The notes under the pieces are model-generated. The model was not told where the DNA came from. It did no database searches and was given only the letters and a program-made list of their open reading frames with translations. Positions 8,643 to 16,603 of a DNA stretch of 64,000 nt are shown here, in pieces. Numbering within the stretch: the first letter of the stretch is position 1; every line of letters starts with the position of its first letter. Source of the DNA: Algibacter lectus (GTDB lineage: Bacteria > Bacteroidota > Bacteroidia > Flavobacteriales > Flavobacteriaceae); the NCBI RefSeq assembly GCF_900112395.1, contig NZ_FOLN01000011.1, positions 1 through 64,000 of the forward strand, read 5' to 3'. The translations under genes and the position numbers were made by a program.

Positions 8643-9482
8643 TTATGGAATCCATTTTTTTTCAAAATTAGGCTTACGTTTTTCTAAAAAGGCATTTCTA
8701 CCTTCGGTAGCTTCCTCCGTCATGTAAGCTAAACGTGTTGCTTCTCCAGCAAATACTTGTTGCCCTACCATACCATCGTCTGTTAAATTCATAGCGAATT
8801 TCAACATTTTAATAGATGTAGGCGATTTTGCTAATATTTCCTGAGCCCACTCATAGGCTGTACTTTCTAATTCATCGTGAGGAACAACAGCATTCACCAT
8901 GCCCATATCAAAGGCTTCTTGAGCCGAGTAATTTCTTCCTAAAAAGAAAATCTCACGTGCTCTTTTCTGTCCTACCATTTTGGCTAAATAAGCCGATCCG
9001 TAACCACCATCAAAACTAGTAACATCAGCATCGGTTTGTTTAAAAATAGCATGCTCTTTACTCGCTAAAGTTAAATCGCAAACTACGTGTAAACTATGTC
9101 CGCCACCAACAGCCCAACCCGGAACCACAGCAATTACTGCTTTTGGCATAAAACGAATTAAACGTTGCACTTCTAATATATTTAAACGGTGATACCCATC
9201 TTCACCAACATAACCTTGGTGTCCACGTGCTTTTTGATCTCCCCCACTACAAAATGAATAAACACCATCTTTAGTCGATGGACCTTCGGCAGACAATAAT
9301 ACCACACCTATATTCACATCTTCGTTAGCATTATATAAGGCATCGTACAATTCTGATGTTGTTTTCGGACGAAATGCATTTCTCACATCTGGTCTATTAA
9401 ACGCAATACGCGCAACACCATTACATTTTTTATATGTAATATCGGTGTATTCTTTAACAGTTACCCAATTTTCTTGACTCAT
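8643..9482 (-). CDS. menB: 1,4-Dihydroxy-2-naphthoyl-CoA synthase (MenB)
   Basis: Crotonase-fold enzyme that closes the second ring of naphthoate from o-succinylbenzoyl-CoA. Seen are YSFCSGGDQKARG (about residues 75-87), the oxyanion-hole segment GWAVGGGHSLHVVCDL, and SFDGGYGSAYLAKMVGQKRAREI, all diagnostic of MenB rather than other crotonases. The frame could begin at a TTG at 9500, but that TTG is the end of a TATTTTTG promoter motif. The ATG at 9482 (M-S-Q-E-N-W) gives a 279-residue protein like its homologues and is chosen. First gene of menB-menA-UPF0173. Confidence 0.95.
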   Translation of the reverse strand: MSQENWVTVKEYTDITYKKCNGVARIAFNRPDVRNAFRPKTTSELYDALYNANEDVNIGVVLLSAEGPSTKDGVYSFCSGGDQKARGHQGYVGEDGYHRLNILEVQRLIRFMPKAVIAVVPGWAVGGGHSLHVVCDLTLASKEHAIFKQTDADVTSFDGGYGSAYLAKMVGQKRAREIFFLGRNYSAQEAFDMGMVNAVVPHDELESTAYEWAQEILAKSPTSIKMLKFAMNLTDDGMVGQQVFAGEATRLAYMTEEATEGRNAFLEKRKPNFEKKWIP

Positions 9483-9497
9483 TTTCTTTATTTTAGC

Positions 9498-9505
9498 CAA
9501 AAATA
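9498..9505 (-). promoter_or_regulatory. Putative -7 element of the menB operon
   Basis: On the minus strand this reads TATTTTTG, an exact TAnnTTTG match, 16 nt before the menB ATG. It implies a very short leader and rules out the in-frame TTG at 9500 as a start. Confidence 0.45.
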
Positions 9506-9536
9506 AATTTTATTTCATTAAAACCCTTCATTACCT

Positions 9537-10652
9537 ATGAAAAATAATATTTCACTACTCGTTTTACTATTTATTTGCCTTTCTTTAAATGCGCAATCGT
9601 ATAAATTTGAAACGGTTATAGACCTTGAAACTACCGATGTTATTAGCCAAGGAAATACCGGGACTTGCTGGAGTTTTTCTACATCGTCTTTTTTAGAGAG
9701 TGAAATAATAAGAATTACAGGTAAAAAGATTGATTTATCTGAAATGTATACCGTAAGAAACACCTACCCGAAAAAGGCCTGGAATTACATTATGCGCCAA
9801 GGTAAAACACAATTTAGTGATGGTGGTTTGGCTCACGATGTTTTAAATAGCGTAAAAGATCATGGTTTAGTACCAGCTTTCGCTTTTACAGGTCTTGAAG
9901 AAAATGCGACCAGACATAACCACAGTGAAATGCTTACCGTTTTAAGAGGTTTATTAAACACCTATACTAAAGATGTAAAGAAACCATTATCTCCAAAATG
10001 GAAACAGGTTACAGAATCCGTTTTAGATATTTATTTAGGAAAAAATGTTGAAACTTTTAATTATGAAGGCGTACAATACACACCACAATCATTTTTAGAA
10101 TTCACAAAAATAAACCCTGATGATTATGTAAGCTTAACATCATTTTCTCACCAACCATTTTACACAAGCTTCATTTTAAATATTCCTGATAATTTTTCTA
10201 ACGGAAGCTTCTATAATATCCCAATTGAGGAAATGATTAAAGTTGCAAATAATGCACTTAAAAAAGGATATACTATTGCTTTAGATTGCGATGTAAGCGA
10301 AAGTACATTTACAGCAAACCCTGGTATGGCTATAATTCCAGAAGACGGTAATGTTGATTTAAAGGACTTAACAGAAATTGTAGCAGAAAAAGAGATTACA
10401 CAAGCCTACAGACAACAAGAATTTGAAAACTTTAATACTACCGACGACCACTTAATGCATATTACAGGTTTAGTAAAGGACCAAAATGGCAATATTTACT
10501 ATAAAGTAAAAAACTCTTGGGGTAAAAACTCCGAACGCGTTGCGAACAATGGTTTTATATACATGAGTGAAGCTTATTTCAAATTAAAAATGATTTCAAT
10601 TACCTTAAATAAAAACGTACTTGATAAAAAATATCACAAAATTTTGAATTAA
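9537..10652 (+). CDS. Secreted C1-family (papain-like, bleomycin-hydrolase type) cysteine peptidase
   Basis: 371 residues with a cleavable signal peptide (residues 1-20, ...SLNAQ). The catalytic triad is visible: Q38 and C44 in SQGNTGTCWSFSTSSF, H305 in DDHLMHITG, and N326 in KVKNSWGKN. The order and the H-x-M-x-I-T-G context fit the bleomycin hydrolase/PepC branch, and the ~250-residue insert between Cys and His is typical of it. Because it carries a signal peptide it should act in the periplasm or outside, unlike cytoplasmic PepC. It is divergent from menB with 54 nt between starts. Probably a general aminopeptidase; substrate unknown. Confidence 0.88.
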   Translation: MKNNISLLVLLFICLSLNAQSYKFETVIDLETTDVISQGNTGTCWSFSTSSFLESEIIRITGKKIDLSEMYTVRNTYPKKAWNYIMRQGKTQFSDGGLAHDVLNSVKDHGLVPAFAFTGLEENATRHNHSEMLTVLRGLLNTYTKDVKKPLSPKWKQVTESVLDIYLGKNVETFNYEGVQYTPQSFLEFTKINPDDYVSLTSFSHQPFYTSFILNIPDNFSNGSFYNIPIEEMIKVANNALKKGYTIALDCDVSESTFTANPGMAIIPEDGNVDLKDLTEIVAEKEITQAYRQQEFENFNTTDDHLMHITGLVKDQNGNIYYKVKNSWGKNSERVANNGFIYMSEAYFKLKMISITLNKNVLDKKYHKILN

Positions 10653-10738
10653 AGTTAATTTTATCAGGAAGTAAATTGCGGATATCACAAAAGTGAATAC
10701 TAGTGATAATAAAGCAATGTTACTGTGAATATAATTAT

Positions 10739-10746
10739 TAATTTTG
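10739..10746 (+). promoter_or_regulatory. Putative -7 element upstream of the 58-residue ORF
   Basis: TAATTTTG, an exact TAnnTTTG match, lies 82 nt before the ATG at 10829. No clear TTG is seen 17-19 nt upstream. Confidence 0.3.
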
Positions 10747-10828
10747 TGGCGTAATAACAGTTTGTCAAGAAAACTTGCAAATTATCGAGATAAATCGTAC
10801 ATTACAACGTATTTAAACCCAGATTAAT

Positions 10829-11005
10829 ATGATTTTAACAGTTACTCTTACATTTACCCTACTTGTATTCGTTAATTTATTGCTTTTAAAATTTAGCTGT
10901 AACAAAACAGTTAAAACAACAAAAGTTAACAAACAACCAGTTATTTTAGCTCCGTATCTAGAATTAGATGCCATGCAAGAAAGACTGGCACCAACAGGTA
11001 GCTAA
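10829..11005 (+). CDS. Small single-pass membrane protein, unknown function
   Basis: An ATG-initiated 58-codon frame ending in TAA. Residues 1-21 are a hydrophobic segment (T-L-T-F-T-L-L-V-F-V-N-L-L-L-L) followed by K-F-S-C-N-K-T, then a basic stretch and the tail LELDAMQERLAPTGS. It could be a one-pass inner-membrane protein or, less likely, a secreted peptide. It lies between the C1 peptidase and ung in an otherwise empty 390-nt gap, with a TAnnTTTG motif upstream. No family is recognised. It is supported by sensible composition and context only. Confidence 0.5.
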   Translation: MILTVTLTFTLLVFVNLLLLKFSCNKTVKTTKVNKQPVILAPYLELDAMQERLAPTGS

Positions 11006-11041
11006 TTTGTAGCAAGCGTTTTAATTTTCCCTTTTCTTTTT

Positions 11042-11707
11042 TTACCACTCTATTATTTCTTCTCCAAGAATTTCAAGCTTTTGATTAACCTTTGAGAAAT
11101 GTTTATTTCCAAACCAATACCCTCTATTTGCAGATAATGGCGACGGATGCCCACTAGTTAATATCAAATGCTTAGTCGCATCAATTAATTTAGCCTTCTT
11201 TTTTGCAAAACCACCCCAAAGTAAAAATATTACATCTTCCTTATTATCACTTACTGCTTTAATTACAGCATCTGTAAACGTTTCCCAACCTTGTTTTTGA
11301 TGGCTCGCCGCTTCGTGAGCTCTAACGGTTAGTGTCGCATTTAAAAGTAATACACCTTGCTTTGCCCAACGTTCTAAATTACCGCTTTCAGGATACGGAA
11401 TACTTAAATCCGTTTCAATCTCTTTGAAGATATTAACTAATGATGGTGGATGTTTAACACCATCTGCCACAGAAAAACATAAACCATTAGCCTGCCCATG
11501 ATCATGATAAGGATCTTGACCAATAATAACCACTTTTACATCATTAAAATGGCAATAATTAAAGGCATTAAAAATGGCTTCTTCCGGAGGAAAACATTTT
11601 GAGTCCTTATATTCTTTAGAAACAAATGCTATTAAGTTTTTAAAATAATCCTTTTTAAACTCTGCCTCTAAATAGGGTTTCCAACTTTCGTGAATCTCTA
11701 AATTCAT
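11042..11707 (-). CDS. ung: Uracil-DNA glycosylase, family 1
   Basis: Removes uracil from DNA in base-excision repair. 221 residues, standard length. The catalytic water-activating Asp is in GQDPYHDHGQANGLCFSV (D65), and the minor-groove loop is GHPSPLSANRGYWFGNKHF (H187). VLLLNATLTV gives the uracil-recognition asparagine. The ATG at 11707 is the natural start (M-N-L-E-I-H-E-S-W). Its stop is 37 nt from the small ORF, facing it. Confidence 0.96.
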   Translation of the reverse strand: MNLEIHESWKPYLEAEFKKDYFKNLIAFVSKEYKDSKCFPPEEAIFNAFNYCHFNDVKVVIIGQDPYHDHGQANGLCFSVADGVKHPPSLVNIFKEIETDLSIPYPESGNLERWAKQGVLLLNATLTVRAHEAASHQKQGWETFTDAVIKAVSDNKEDVIFLLWGGFAKKKAKLIDATKHLILTSGHPSPLSANRGYWFGNKHFSKVNQKLEILGEEIIEW

Positions 11708-11774
11708 TTATAAAATTTTATTAAGAAACTAAATTAACACTATCTTTATTGTAATTTCAATTTAAGAAGAAAAA

Positions 11775-12209
11775 ATGTCGCTTAATTCTTTAGATATAAA
11801 AACAGATGCCAGAATGGAGCACGTGTTTAACGCCTATCCGGAATTTGTTAAAAATAAAATATTACATCTTAGAGCTTTAATTCTAGACGTAGCCAACAAC
11901 ATTGAAAGTATAAACACCATTGAAGAAACCTTAAAATGGGGAGAACCAAGCTATTTAGTAAAAAAAGGCAGCACCCTTAGAATTGACTGGAAACCAAAGA
12001 AACCAGACCAATACGCTATGTATTTTAAATGCACAAGTAAGCTTGTTGAAACATTTAAAATTGTTTTTAAAGATAATTTTGAGTTCGAAGGCCACCGTGC
12101 TATTGTTTTTCAACTTAACGATACCATACCCGAAACCGAGTTAAAACAATGTATTACTGCGGCTTTAACCTACCACAACGTTAAACAATTACCTTTTTTA
12201 GGATTATAG
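11775..12209 (+). CDS. DUF1801 (YdhG-like) domain protein
   Basis: 144 residues. The pattern ILHLRALILDVANN...ETLKWGEPSYL...IDWK...YAMYFKCTSKL...FEGHRAIVFQL is that of the DUF1801 fold, a small soluble iron-chaperone-like/YdhG domain of uncertain role. It is divergent from ung and convergent with holA, with only 1 nt between the two stops. Nothing in the sequence indicates a partner. Confidence 0.75.
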   Translation: MSLNSLDIKTDARMEHVFNAYPEFVKNKILHLRALILDVANNIESINTIEETLKWGEPSYLVKKGSTLRIDWKPKKPDQYAMYFKCTSKLVETFKIVFKDNFEFEGHRAIVFQLNDTIPETELKQCITAALTYHNVKQLPFLGL

Positions 12210-12210
12210 C

Positions 12211-13215
12211 TTAACTAAAAATACGTACCAAAAGTTCTTTTAGTAAATCGCCTTGCGGCACGGCATTAGAACCTACACCTTTACTTTTTACATCAAACTC
12301 CCTTAGCGTAGCTACTACGCCACTCACCTTTCTCATTGGGAAATTTCGAGCAGCCGTTATATAATCGTTCACAAAATACGGATTAACTCGAAGCGCAGAC
12401 GCGACACTCCTTGGCGACTTATCACTTAAACCATGAAACGTAAGCAATTGTGAGAAAAACGCAAATAACAACGATACTGTAACCACCATTGGGTTATCTT
12501 TTGGGTTATCACCAAAATAGTGTACAATTTTAAAAGCTTTAACGGTGTTACGCTCACCTACCGCTTTTCTTAACTCGAAGTTATTATAATCTTTACTAAT
12601 ACCAATATTTTCCTCAACGTGCTCTGGAGTAATTTGAGTGCCTTGCGGTAAAATAATTTGAAGTTTTTCTAACTCATTATTTATTTTGCTTAAATCTGTA
12701 CCTAAAAATTCCACAAGCATTTGTGCTGCTTTTGGAGTTATCTCGTACTTTTTAGGTGTTAGAACACGACGAATCCAATCGGCAACCTGGTTATCATAAA
12801 GTTTTTTACTCTCAAAAACAATCCCGTTTTTCTTAAGCGTTTTATAAAGCGCTTTACGCTTATCAATTTTTTTATACTTGTAATTAAAAACTAAAACTGT
12901 AGTTGGCTGTGGGTTTTCGGCGTATTTAGCCAATTTCTCAATACTTCGAGCTAAATCTTGCGCTTCCTTTACAATTACCACTTGGTGCTCTGCCATCATT
13001 GGGTAACGTTTAGCATGCCCAACAATATCATCTATAGTAACATCACGACCATACAATACCATTTGGTTAAAGCCGCGTTCGGCTTCATCTAAAACAGAGC
13101 TTTCAATAAAATCAGAAATTTTATCAATATAGTAAGGCTCTTCACCCATTAAAAAGTAAATAGGCTTTAAGTTTTTGTTTTTTATATCGGTTACTATTTG
13201 TTTTACTTCGTCCAA
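12211..13215 (-). CDS. holA: DNA polymerase III subunit delta (HolA)
   Basis: Clamp-loader delta subunit that opens the sliding clamp. 334 residues. The N-terminal segment DIKNKNLKPIYFLMGEEPYYIDKISDF is the clamp-binding start, followed by the AAA+-like regions and KDNPMVVTVSLLFAFFSQLL near the collar domain. Initiation is at TTG 13213-13215 (M-D-E-V-K-Q-I-V); the next in-frame Met (residue 23) would cut into the conserved N-terminus, so the TTG is kept. It stands head-to-head with the HsdR-N protein. Confidence 0.92.
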   Translation of the reverse strand: MDEVKQIVTDIKNKNLKPIYFLMGEEPYYIDKISDFIESSVLDEAERGFNQMVLYGRDVTIDDIVGHAKRYPMMAEHQVVIVKEAQDLARSIEKLAKYAENPQPTTVLVFNYKYKKIDKRKALYKTLKKNGIVFESKKLYDNQVADWIRRVLTPKKYEITPKAAQMLVEFLGTDLSKINNELEKLQIILPQGTQITPEHVEENIGISKDYNNFELRKAVGERNTVKAFKIVHYFGDNPKDNPMVVTVSLLFAFFSQLLTFHGLSDKSPRSVASALRVNPYFVNDYITAARNFPMRKVSGVVATLREFDVKSKGVGSNAVPQGDLLKELLVRIFS

Positions 13216-13291
13216 ATCTAGTATAAATTCCTATTTTATAAATTTCAAATTCCTAAAAACGATTGCAGTCTTTAAAACTTGATTATTTCCT

Positions 13292-13299
13292 TAACTTTG
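13292..13299 (+). promoter_or_regulatory. Putative -7 element of the HsdR-N gene
   Basis: TAACTTTG matches TAnnTTTG exactly, 19 nt before the chosen GTG start at 13318. It also argues against starting the protein at the in-frame TTG codons at 13279 and 13297. Confidence 0.4.
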
Positions 13300-13317
13300 A
13301 AAAAATTTAAAATTTCA

Positions 13318-13770
13318 GTGTTACAAAAATTAAATTTTCCTGAGTTTTCATTTCGTTTCAAAAATAGCGAAAATAAAGTATCTATATTCGATTGCATTCG
13401 CAAAAAATTTGTGATTTTACAACCCGAAGAATGGGTAAGGCAACATTGTGTGCTTTATTTAATGGAGGTTAAAAAATATCCCATCTCGTTAATTAACGTC
13501 GAAAAAGAACTCACTATTAACGATTTAAAAAAACGATATGATATTGTTATTTTTAATCCCGACGGTAGTATCCATTTAATTGTAGAATGTAAAGCCCCAA
13601 AAATAAATATTAATCAAACCACGTTCGACCAGATTGCACGCTATAACACCGCGCTAAACGCCACGTATTTAATGGTTACTAACGGAATTAATCATTATTA
13701 TTGTCAAATGGATTTTGAGAACGAACGTTATCAGTTTTTAAAAGATATACCGGAGTATAGTTCTCAGTGA
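13318..13770 (+). CDS. Stand-alone HsdR N-terminal-domain (PD-(D/E)xK) protein
   Basis: 150 residues from GTG 13318 (M-L-Q-K-L-N-F-P-E-F). The nuclease core is visible: an acidic residue in KRYDIVIFNPDG, then LIVECKAPKI (E-x-K), followed by QIARYNTALNATYLMVTNG. This is the type I restriction enzyme R-protein N-terminal fold (HSDR_N), but without helicase domains and without hsdM or hsdS nearby. It is a widespread single-domain gene in Flavobacteriia, commonly beside holA as here. It is more likely a housekeeping nuclease-like protein than a restriction system. The longer frame upstream begins inside the promoter motif and is not used. Confidence 0.8.
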   Translation: MLQKLNFPEFSFRFKNSENKVSIFDCIRKKFVILQPEEWVRQHCVLYLMEVKKYPISLINVEKELTINDLKKRYDIVIFNPDGSIHLIVECKAPKININQTTFDQIARYNTALNATYLMVTNGINHYYCQMDFENERYQFLKDIPEYSSQ

Positions 13771-13831
13771 GCAATAATTTAATTATTCAGAATAAAACAG
13801 ATAACCTTTTAACCCATAAATAAACCATCTT

Positions 13832-14818
13832 TTGAAACTTGCCATTGTTATATTAAACTGGAACGGAACACAACTATTAAAGCAATTTTTGCCATCGGTA
13901 GTTACGCATTCTAAAGAAGCCGATATTTATGTGGCCGACAATGCCTCTACAGATAACTCCGTTGCCTATATAAAAACCCGTTTTCCTGATGTAACAATAA
14001 TTCAGAATCAAGAAAATGGTGGCTATGCCAAAGGTTACAACGATGCTTTACAACATATTGAAGCCGATGTGTTTTGTTTATTAAACAGCGATGTAGAAGT
14101 TACAGAAAATTGGTTGAAACCTATAATAGAAACCTTTAATAAAAACCCAAAAACGGCCATACTTCAACCTAAAATATTAGACTTTAAAAACAAAGCCTTC
14201 TTTGAGTATGCCGGCGCTGCTGGTGGTTTTATAGACAAATATGGATACCCATATTGCAGAGGTCGCATTTTTGATACAATAGAAAAAGATAACGGACAAT
14301 ACAACGACACCATCGATATTTTTTGGGCAACTGGGGCATGTTTATTTATAAAAAGTGATGTTTTTAAAGCACTCAATGGGTTCGACGCTCACTTTTTTGC
14401 ACACATGGAGGAAATAGACCTCTGTTGGCGTGCAAAAAACCAAGGCCACCAAATAAAATACGTAGGCACATCTACCGTTTACCACGTTGGTGGCGCTACA
14501 CTAAATGCTATAAACCCCAAAAAAACCTTTCTTAATTTTAGAAACAGCCTATTCATGGTAACTAAAAATGCGAAAGGCAACATATTCGCTCTTATTTTTA
14601 TTCGTTTAGTTTTAGATGGTATTGCAGCTGTTAAATTTCTATTCGATTTAAAACCCAAACATACATTCGCTATTTTAAAAGCACACTTTAATTATTACTA
14701 CAATTTAAACCGGTTATTAAAACAACGTAAGGCCACAAAAAATAAAATTATTTACTACAACAAAACATCTGTGGTTATCGATTATTTCGTAAATAAGAAT
14801 ATGTATTACAAAAGTTAA
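13832..14818 (+). CDS. Family 2 glycosyltransferase, rhamnosyltransferase-like
   Basis: 328 residues of GT-A fold. The nucleotide-sugar site is KLAIVILNWNG at the start and ADNASTDNS; the metal-binding D-x-D-like motif is LLNSDVEV (about residue 90). FFAHMEEIDLCWRAKNQG is the acceptor-side ED motif. A hydrophobic stretch (IFALIFIRLVLDGIAAVKFLF) near residue 250 suggests membrane contact. The start is TTG 13832: a stop (13817-13819) lies just upstream in frame and no ATG follows before the conserved strand. It probably acts in cell-surface polysaccharide synthesis. Confidence 0.85.
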   Translation: MKLAIVILNWNGTQLLKQFLPSVVTHSKEADIYVADNASTDNSVAYIKTRFPDVTIIQNQENGGYAKGYNDALQHIEADVFCLLNSDVEVTENWLKPIIETFNKNPKTAILQPKILDFKNKAFFEYAGAAGGFIDKYGYPYCRGRIFDTIEKDNGQYNDTIDIFWATGACLFIKSDVFKALNGFDAHFFAHMEEIDLCWRAKNQGHQIKYVGTSTVYHVGGATLNAINPKKTFLNFRNSLFMVTKNAKGNIFALIFIRLVLDGIAAVKFLFDLKPKHTFAILKAHFNYYYNLNRLLKQRKATKNKIIYYNKTSVVIDYFVNKNMYYKS

Positions 14819-14870
14819 AAAGAATAAGTAAAAGTTTTGTTAATAACTCTGCTATCAACCTATTTTTATA

Positions 14871-14878
14871 TACTTTTG
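14871..14878 (+). promoter_or_regulatory. Putative -7 element of the OmpA lipoprotein gene
   Basis: TACTTTTG, an exact TAnnTTTG match, lies 48 nt before the ATG at 14926 in the intergenic region. Confidence 0.45.
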
Positions 14879-14925
14879 TTAATTATAGAAAGAACATTTT
14901 TTAATCCAAAATTATAAAACAACTT

Positions 14926-15765
14926 ATGAAAAAAGTTTTATTACTTAGTCTATCAGCCATGTTACTTTTAAGTTCATGTGTTACTAAAAAACAATTTACA
15001 GATCTTGAAGCAAAGCAAAAAGAAACTCAAGATTTACTTAATTCTGCAACCGTAAAATTAAACTCATGTTTAGAAGAGCGTGCTGCTGCAACTGCAAAAG
15101 CAACTGTATTAGAATCTCAAGTAAACGATTTACGTAAAAACAACGATAACCTTCAAATATTATCAGCAAAAGGAGCTAGTAGTATCGAAAAAACGTTAGA
15201 AAGCATCAAAGAAAAAGAGCTTAAAATTACACGTTTACAAGATGCCATGACTAAAAAAGACAGCATGACTTTAGCACTTGTAACAAGTTTAAAACGTGAA
15301 GTTGGTATCAATGATCCAGATATTGAAGTAAACGTAGAAAAAGGTGTGGTATTTATCTCTATTGCAGATAAATTATTATTCCAAAGCGGAAGCTACAATG
15401 TAACATCTAAAGCTAAAGAAGTATTAGCTAAGGTTGCAAAAGTAATTAACAGCAAACCAGATTTCGAAGCTATGATCGAAGGTCATACCGATAGCCAATC
15501 TTACCAAAAAGGTGTGCTTTTAGACAACTGGGATTTAAGTGTTAAACGTTCTACATCAATTATCCGTGTATTACAAGACTTAGGTGTTAATCCAGGACAG
15601 TTAATCGCTGCAGGACGTAGTTCTTATGTGCCTTTAGTAGATAACAATACTGCAGAAAACAGAGCAAAAAACAGACGTACTCGTGTTGTTGTTCTTCCCA
15701 AAATTGATCAATTTTACGATATGATCGAAAAAGAAATGAAAAACTTAGAGGCTGCAGGAAAATAA
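14926..15765 (+). CDS. OmpA-family lipoprotein (peptidoglycan-binding)
   Basis: 279 residues. Lipoprotein signal with lipobox L-S-S-C (C18). A charged coiled-coil of about 100 residues (TDLEAKQKETQDLLNSA onward) links to a C-terminal OmpA domain, about residues 130-270, with IEGHTDSQSY and NRAKNRRTRVVVLPK, which bind diaminopimelate in peptidoglycan. It should tether the outer membrane to the cell wall. It has its own promoter motif and a strong terminator 22 nt after the stop. It is the last core gene before the accessory island. Confidence 0.9.
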   Translation: MKKVLLLSLSAMLLLSSCVTKKQFTDLEAKQKETQDLLNSATVKLNSCLEERAAATAKATVLESQVNDLRKNNDNLQILSAKGASSIEKTLESIKEKELKITRLQDAMTKKDSMTLALVTSLKREVGINDPDIEVNVEKGVVFISIADKLLFQSGSYNVTSKAKEVLAKVAKVINSKPDFEAMIEGHTDSQSYQKGVLLDNWDLSVKRSTSIIRVLQDLGVNPGQLIAAGRSSYVPLVDNNTAENRAKNRRTRVVVLPKIDQFYDMIEKEMKNLEAAGK

Positions 15766-15786
15766 GCAACCTAGTTTAAAATATTT

Positions 15787-15817
15787 AAAAGCCCGACTGT
15801 AAAGTTGGGCTTTTTTT
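15787..15817 (+). terminator. Intrinsic terminator of the OmpA lipoprotein gene
   Basis: Stem GCCCGAC / GTTGGGC (one G-T pair) with loop TGTAAA, A-run on the left and seven T on the right. It insulates the cassette region from read-through. Confidence 0.9.
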
Positions 15818-15832
15818 ATGTCCTTTTTTTTC

Positions 15833-16049
15833 TGGGCGTTACCCTATCGGGTCAGGCTTTACGCTACAATTCCTCGTTCGTGCCTCTCTGCGGGATTTTC
15901 ACTGCAATCCTTAACGCAGGGCTAAGCACAAAGGTTTGGTCATTACAGTAATCTTCTAGTAGCTTAATTATTACATTTTTTTATGGGTTTTGATTTTGGA
16001 ATTGTATTTTTACTTCTTAATAAGTAAGCCTAGGCCTTAGTTGGCAATA
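15833..16049 (+). repeat. Composite repeat copy 1, ending in an attC-like core
   Basis: The left 86 bp (15833-15918) begin TGGGCGTTACCC and end TTAACGCA, forming a short GCGTTA/TAACGC inverted repeat. They are 84/86 identical to 22001-22086. The right half (from 15956) runs through TACTTCTTAATAAGTA and ends CCTTAGTTGGCAATA (core at 16040). That half recurs at 22125 and 26317. The last ten bases are complementary to 17075-17084, after the first cassette's genes. Confidence 0.75.
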
Positions 16050-16055
16050 ATATAA

Positions 16056-16247
16056 ATGACACTCGAAACTATATACCAAAAAGCAAATGGCGTAATTGGA
16101 ATTGATGGAATGACTGTCAATGAAAGACTTTATGTTTCAGGATTAATTGACATATTTGACCAAGCGAAAAGAGATGATAAGGAATTAGCAAAAACAATTC
16201 TTAAAGCACTAAAGGTTGACCAAAAATCAATCGAAAAAATTATTTGA
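16056..16247 (+). CDS. Hypothetical protein (cassette 1, first gene)
   Basis: 63 residues, predicted all-helical: LETIYQKANGVIGIDGMTVNERLYVSGLIDIFDQA then a charged helix ending in the C-terminal hydrophobic I-I. No known domain. It opens a three-gene cassette: the next gene starts 2 nt after its stop and the third abuts the second. The unit sits between GTTGGCAATA at 16040 and the matching inverse core at 17075. The frame is short but ATG-started and compact with its neighbours, so likely real. Confidence 0.6.
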   Translation: MTLETIYQKANGVIGIDGMTVNERLYVSGLIDIFDQAKRDDKELAKTILKALKVDQKSIEKII

Positions 16248-16249
16248 TA

Positions 16250-16603
16250 ATGAAATATAGCATTACAGATAAAAGAGAATTAAGCAATTCTGAAATTAAA
16301 TTTCTGCCCCATCTGTTTGAAAAAGAAAAATCGGAATGGACTAATTTAATTGGTAACTTGAAAGTAATCGCGAGATGTGGGTGCGGAAAGTGTCCGACCA
16401 TAATATTTGGTAAAACACTCGAATCAGAAATTCAAAAAGGAAAATTAATGATTGATTATGTTGGTAAAGGTGAAAACGGAGAATTGATTGGAATATCTGT
16501 ATTAGGAACTAACCAAATGCCGACTGAATTAGAGTTTTACTCAATAGACGGAGAATCTGACATTACTAAAATACCGAAAATTGACACTCTGAAATCTAAC
16601 TGA
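16250..16603 (+). CDS. Hypothetical cysteine-motif protein (cassette 1, second gene)
   Basis: 117 residues from ATG 16250. An upstream in-frame TTG at 16244 overlaps the previous gene's stop and is less likely. The middle carries a C-x-C-x-x-C motif in VIARCGCGKCPTIIFG (about residues 42-57), a possible metal site. The rest alternates strands and acidic loops. I have no family name for it. It starts 2 nt after gene 1 and ends with TGA directly abutting the ATG of gene 3, so the three are translated as a unit. Confidence 0.65.
   Translation: MKYSITDKRELSNSEIKFLPHLFEKEKSEWTNLIGNLKVIARCGCGKCPTIIFGKTLESEIQKGKLMIDYVGKGENGELIGISVLGTNQMPTELEFYSIDGESDITKIPKIDTLKSN

Noticed and set aside
13213-13220. 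TAGATTTG on the minus strand as a promoter for holA
   Set aside because: The motif contains the TTG start codon of holA itself, and homologous N-termini need that start, so the match is probably coincidental.
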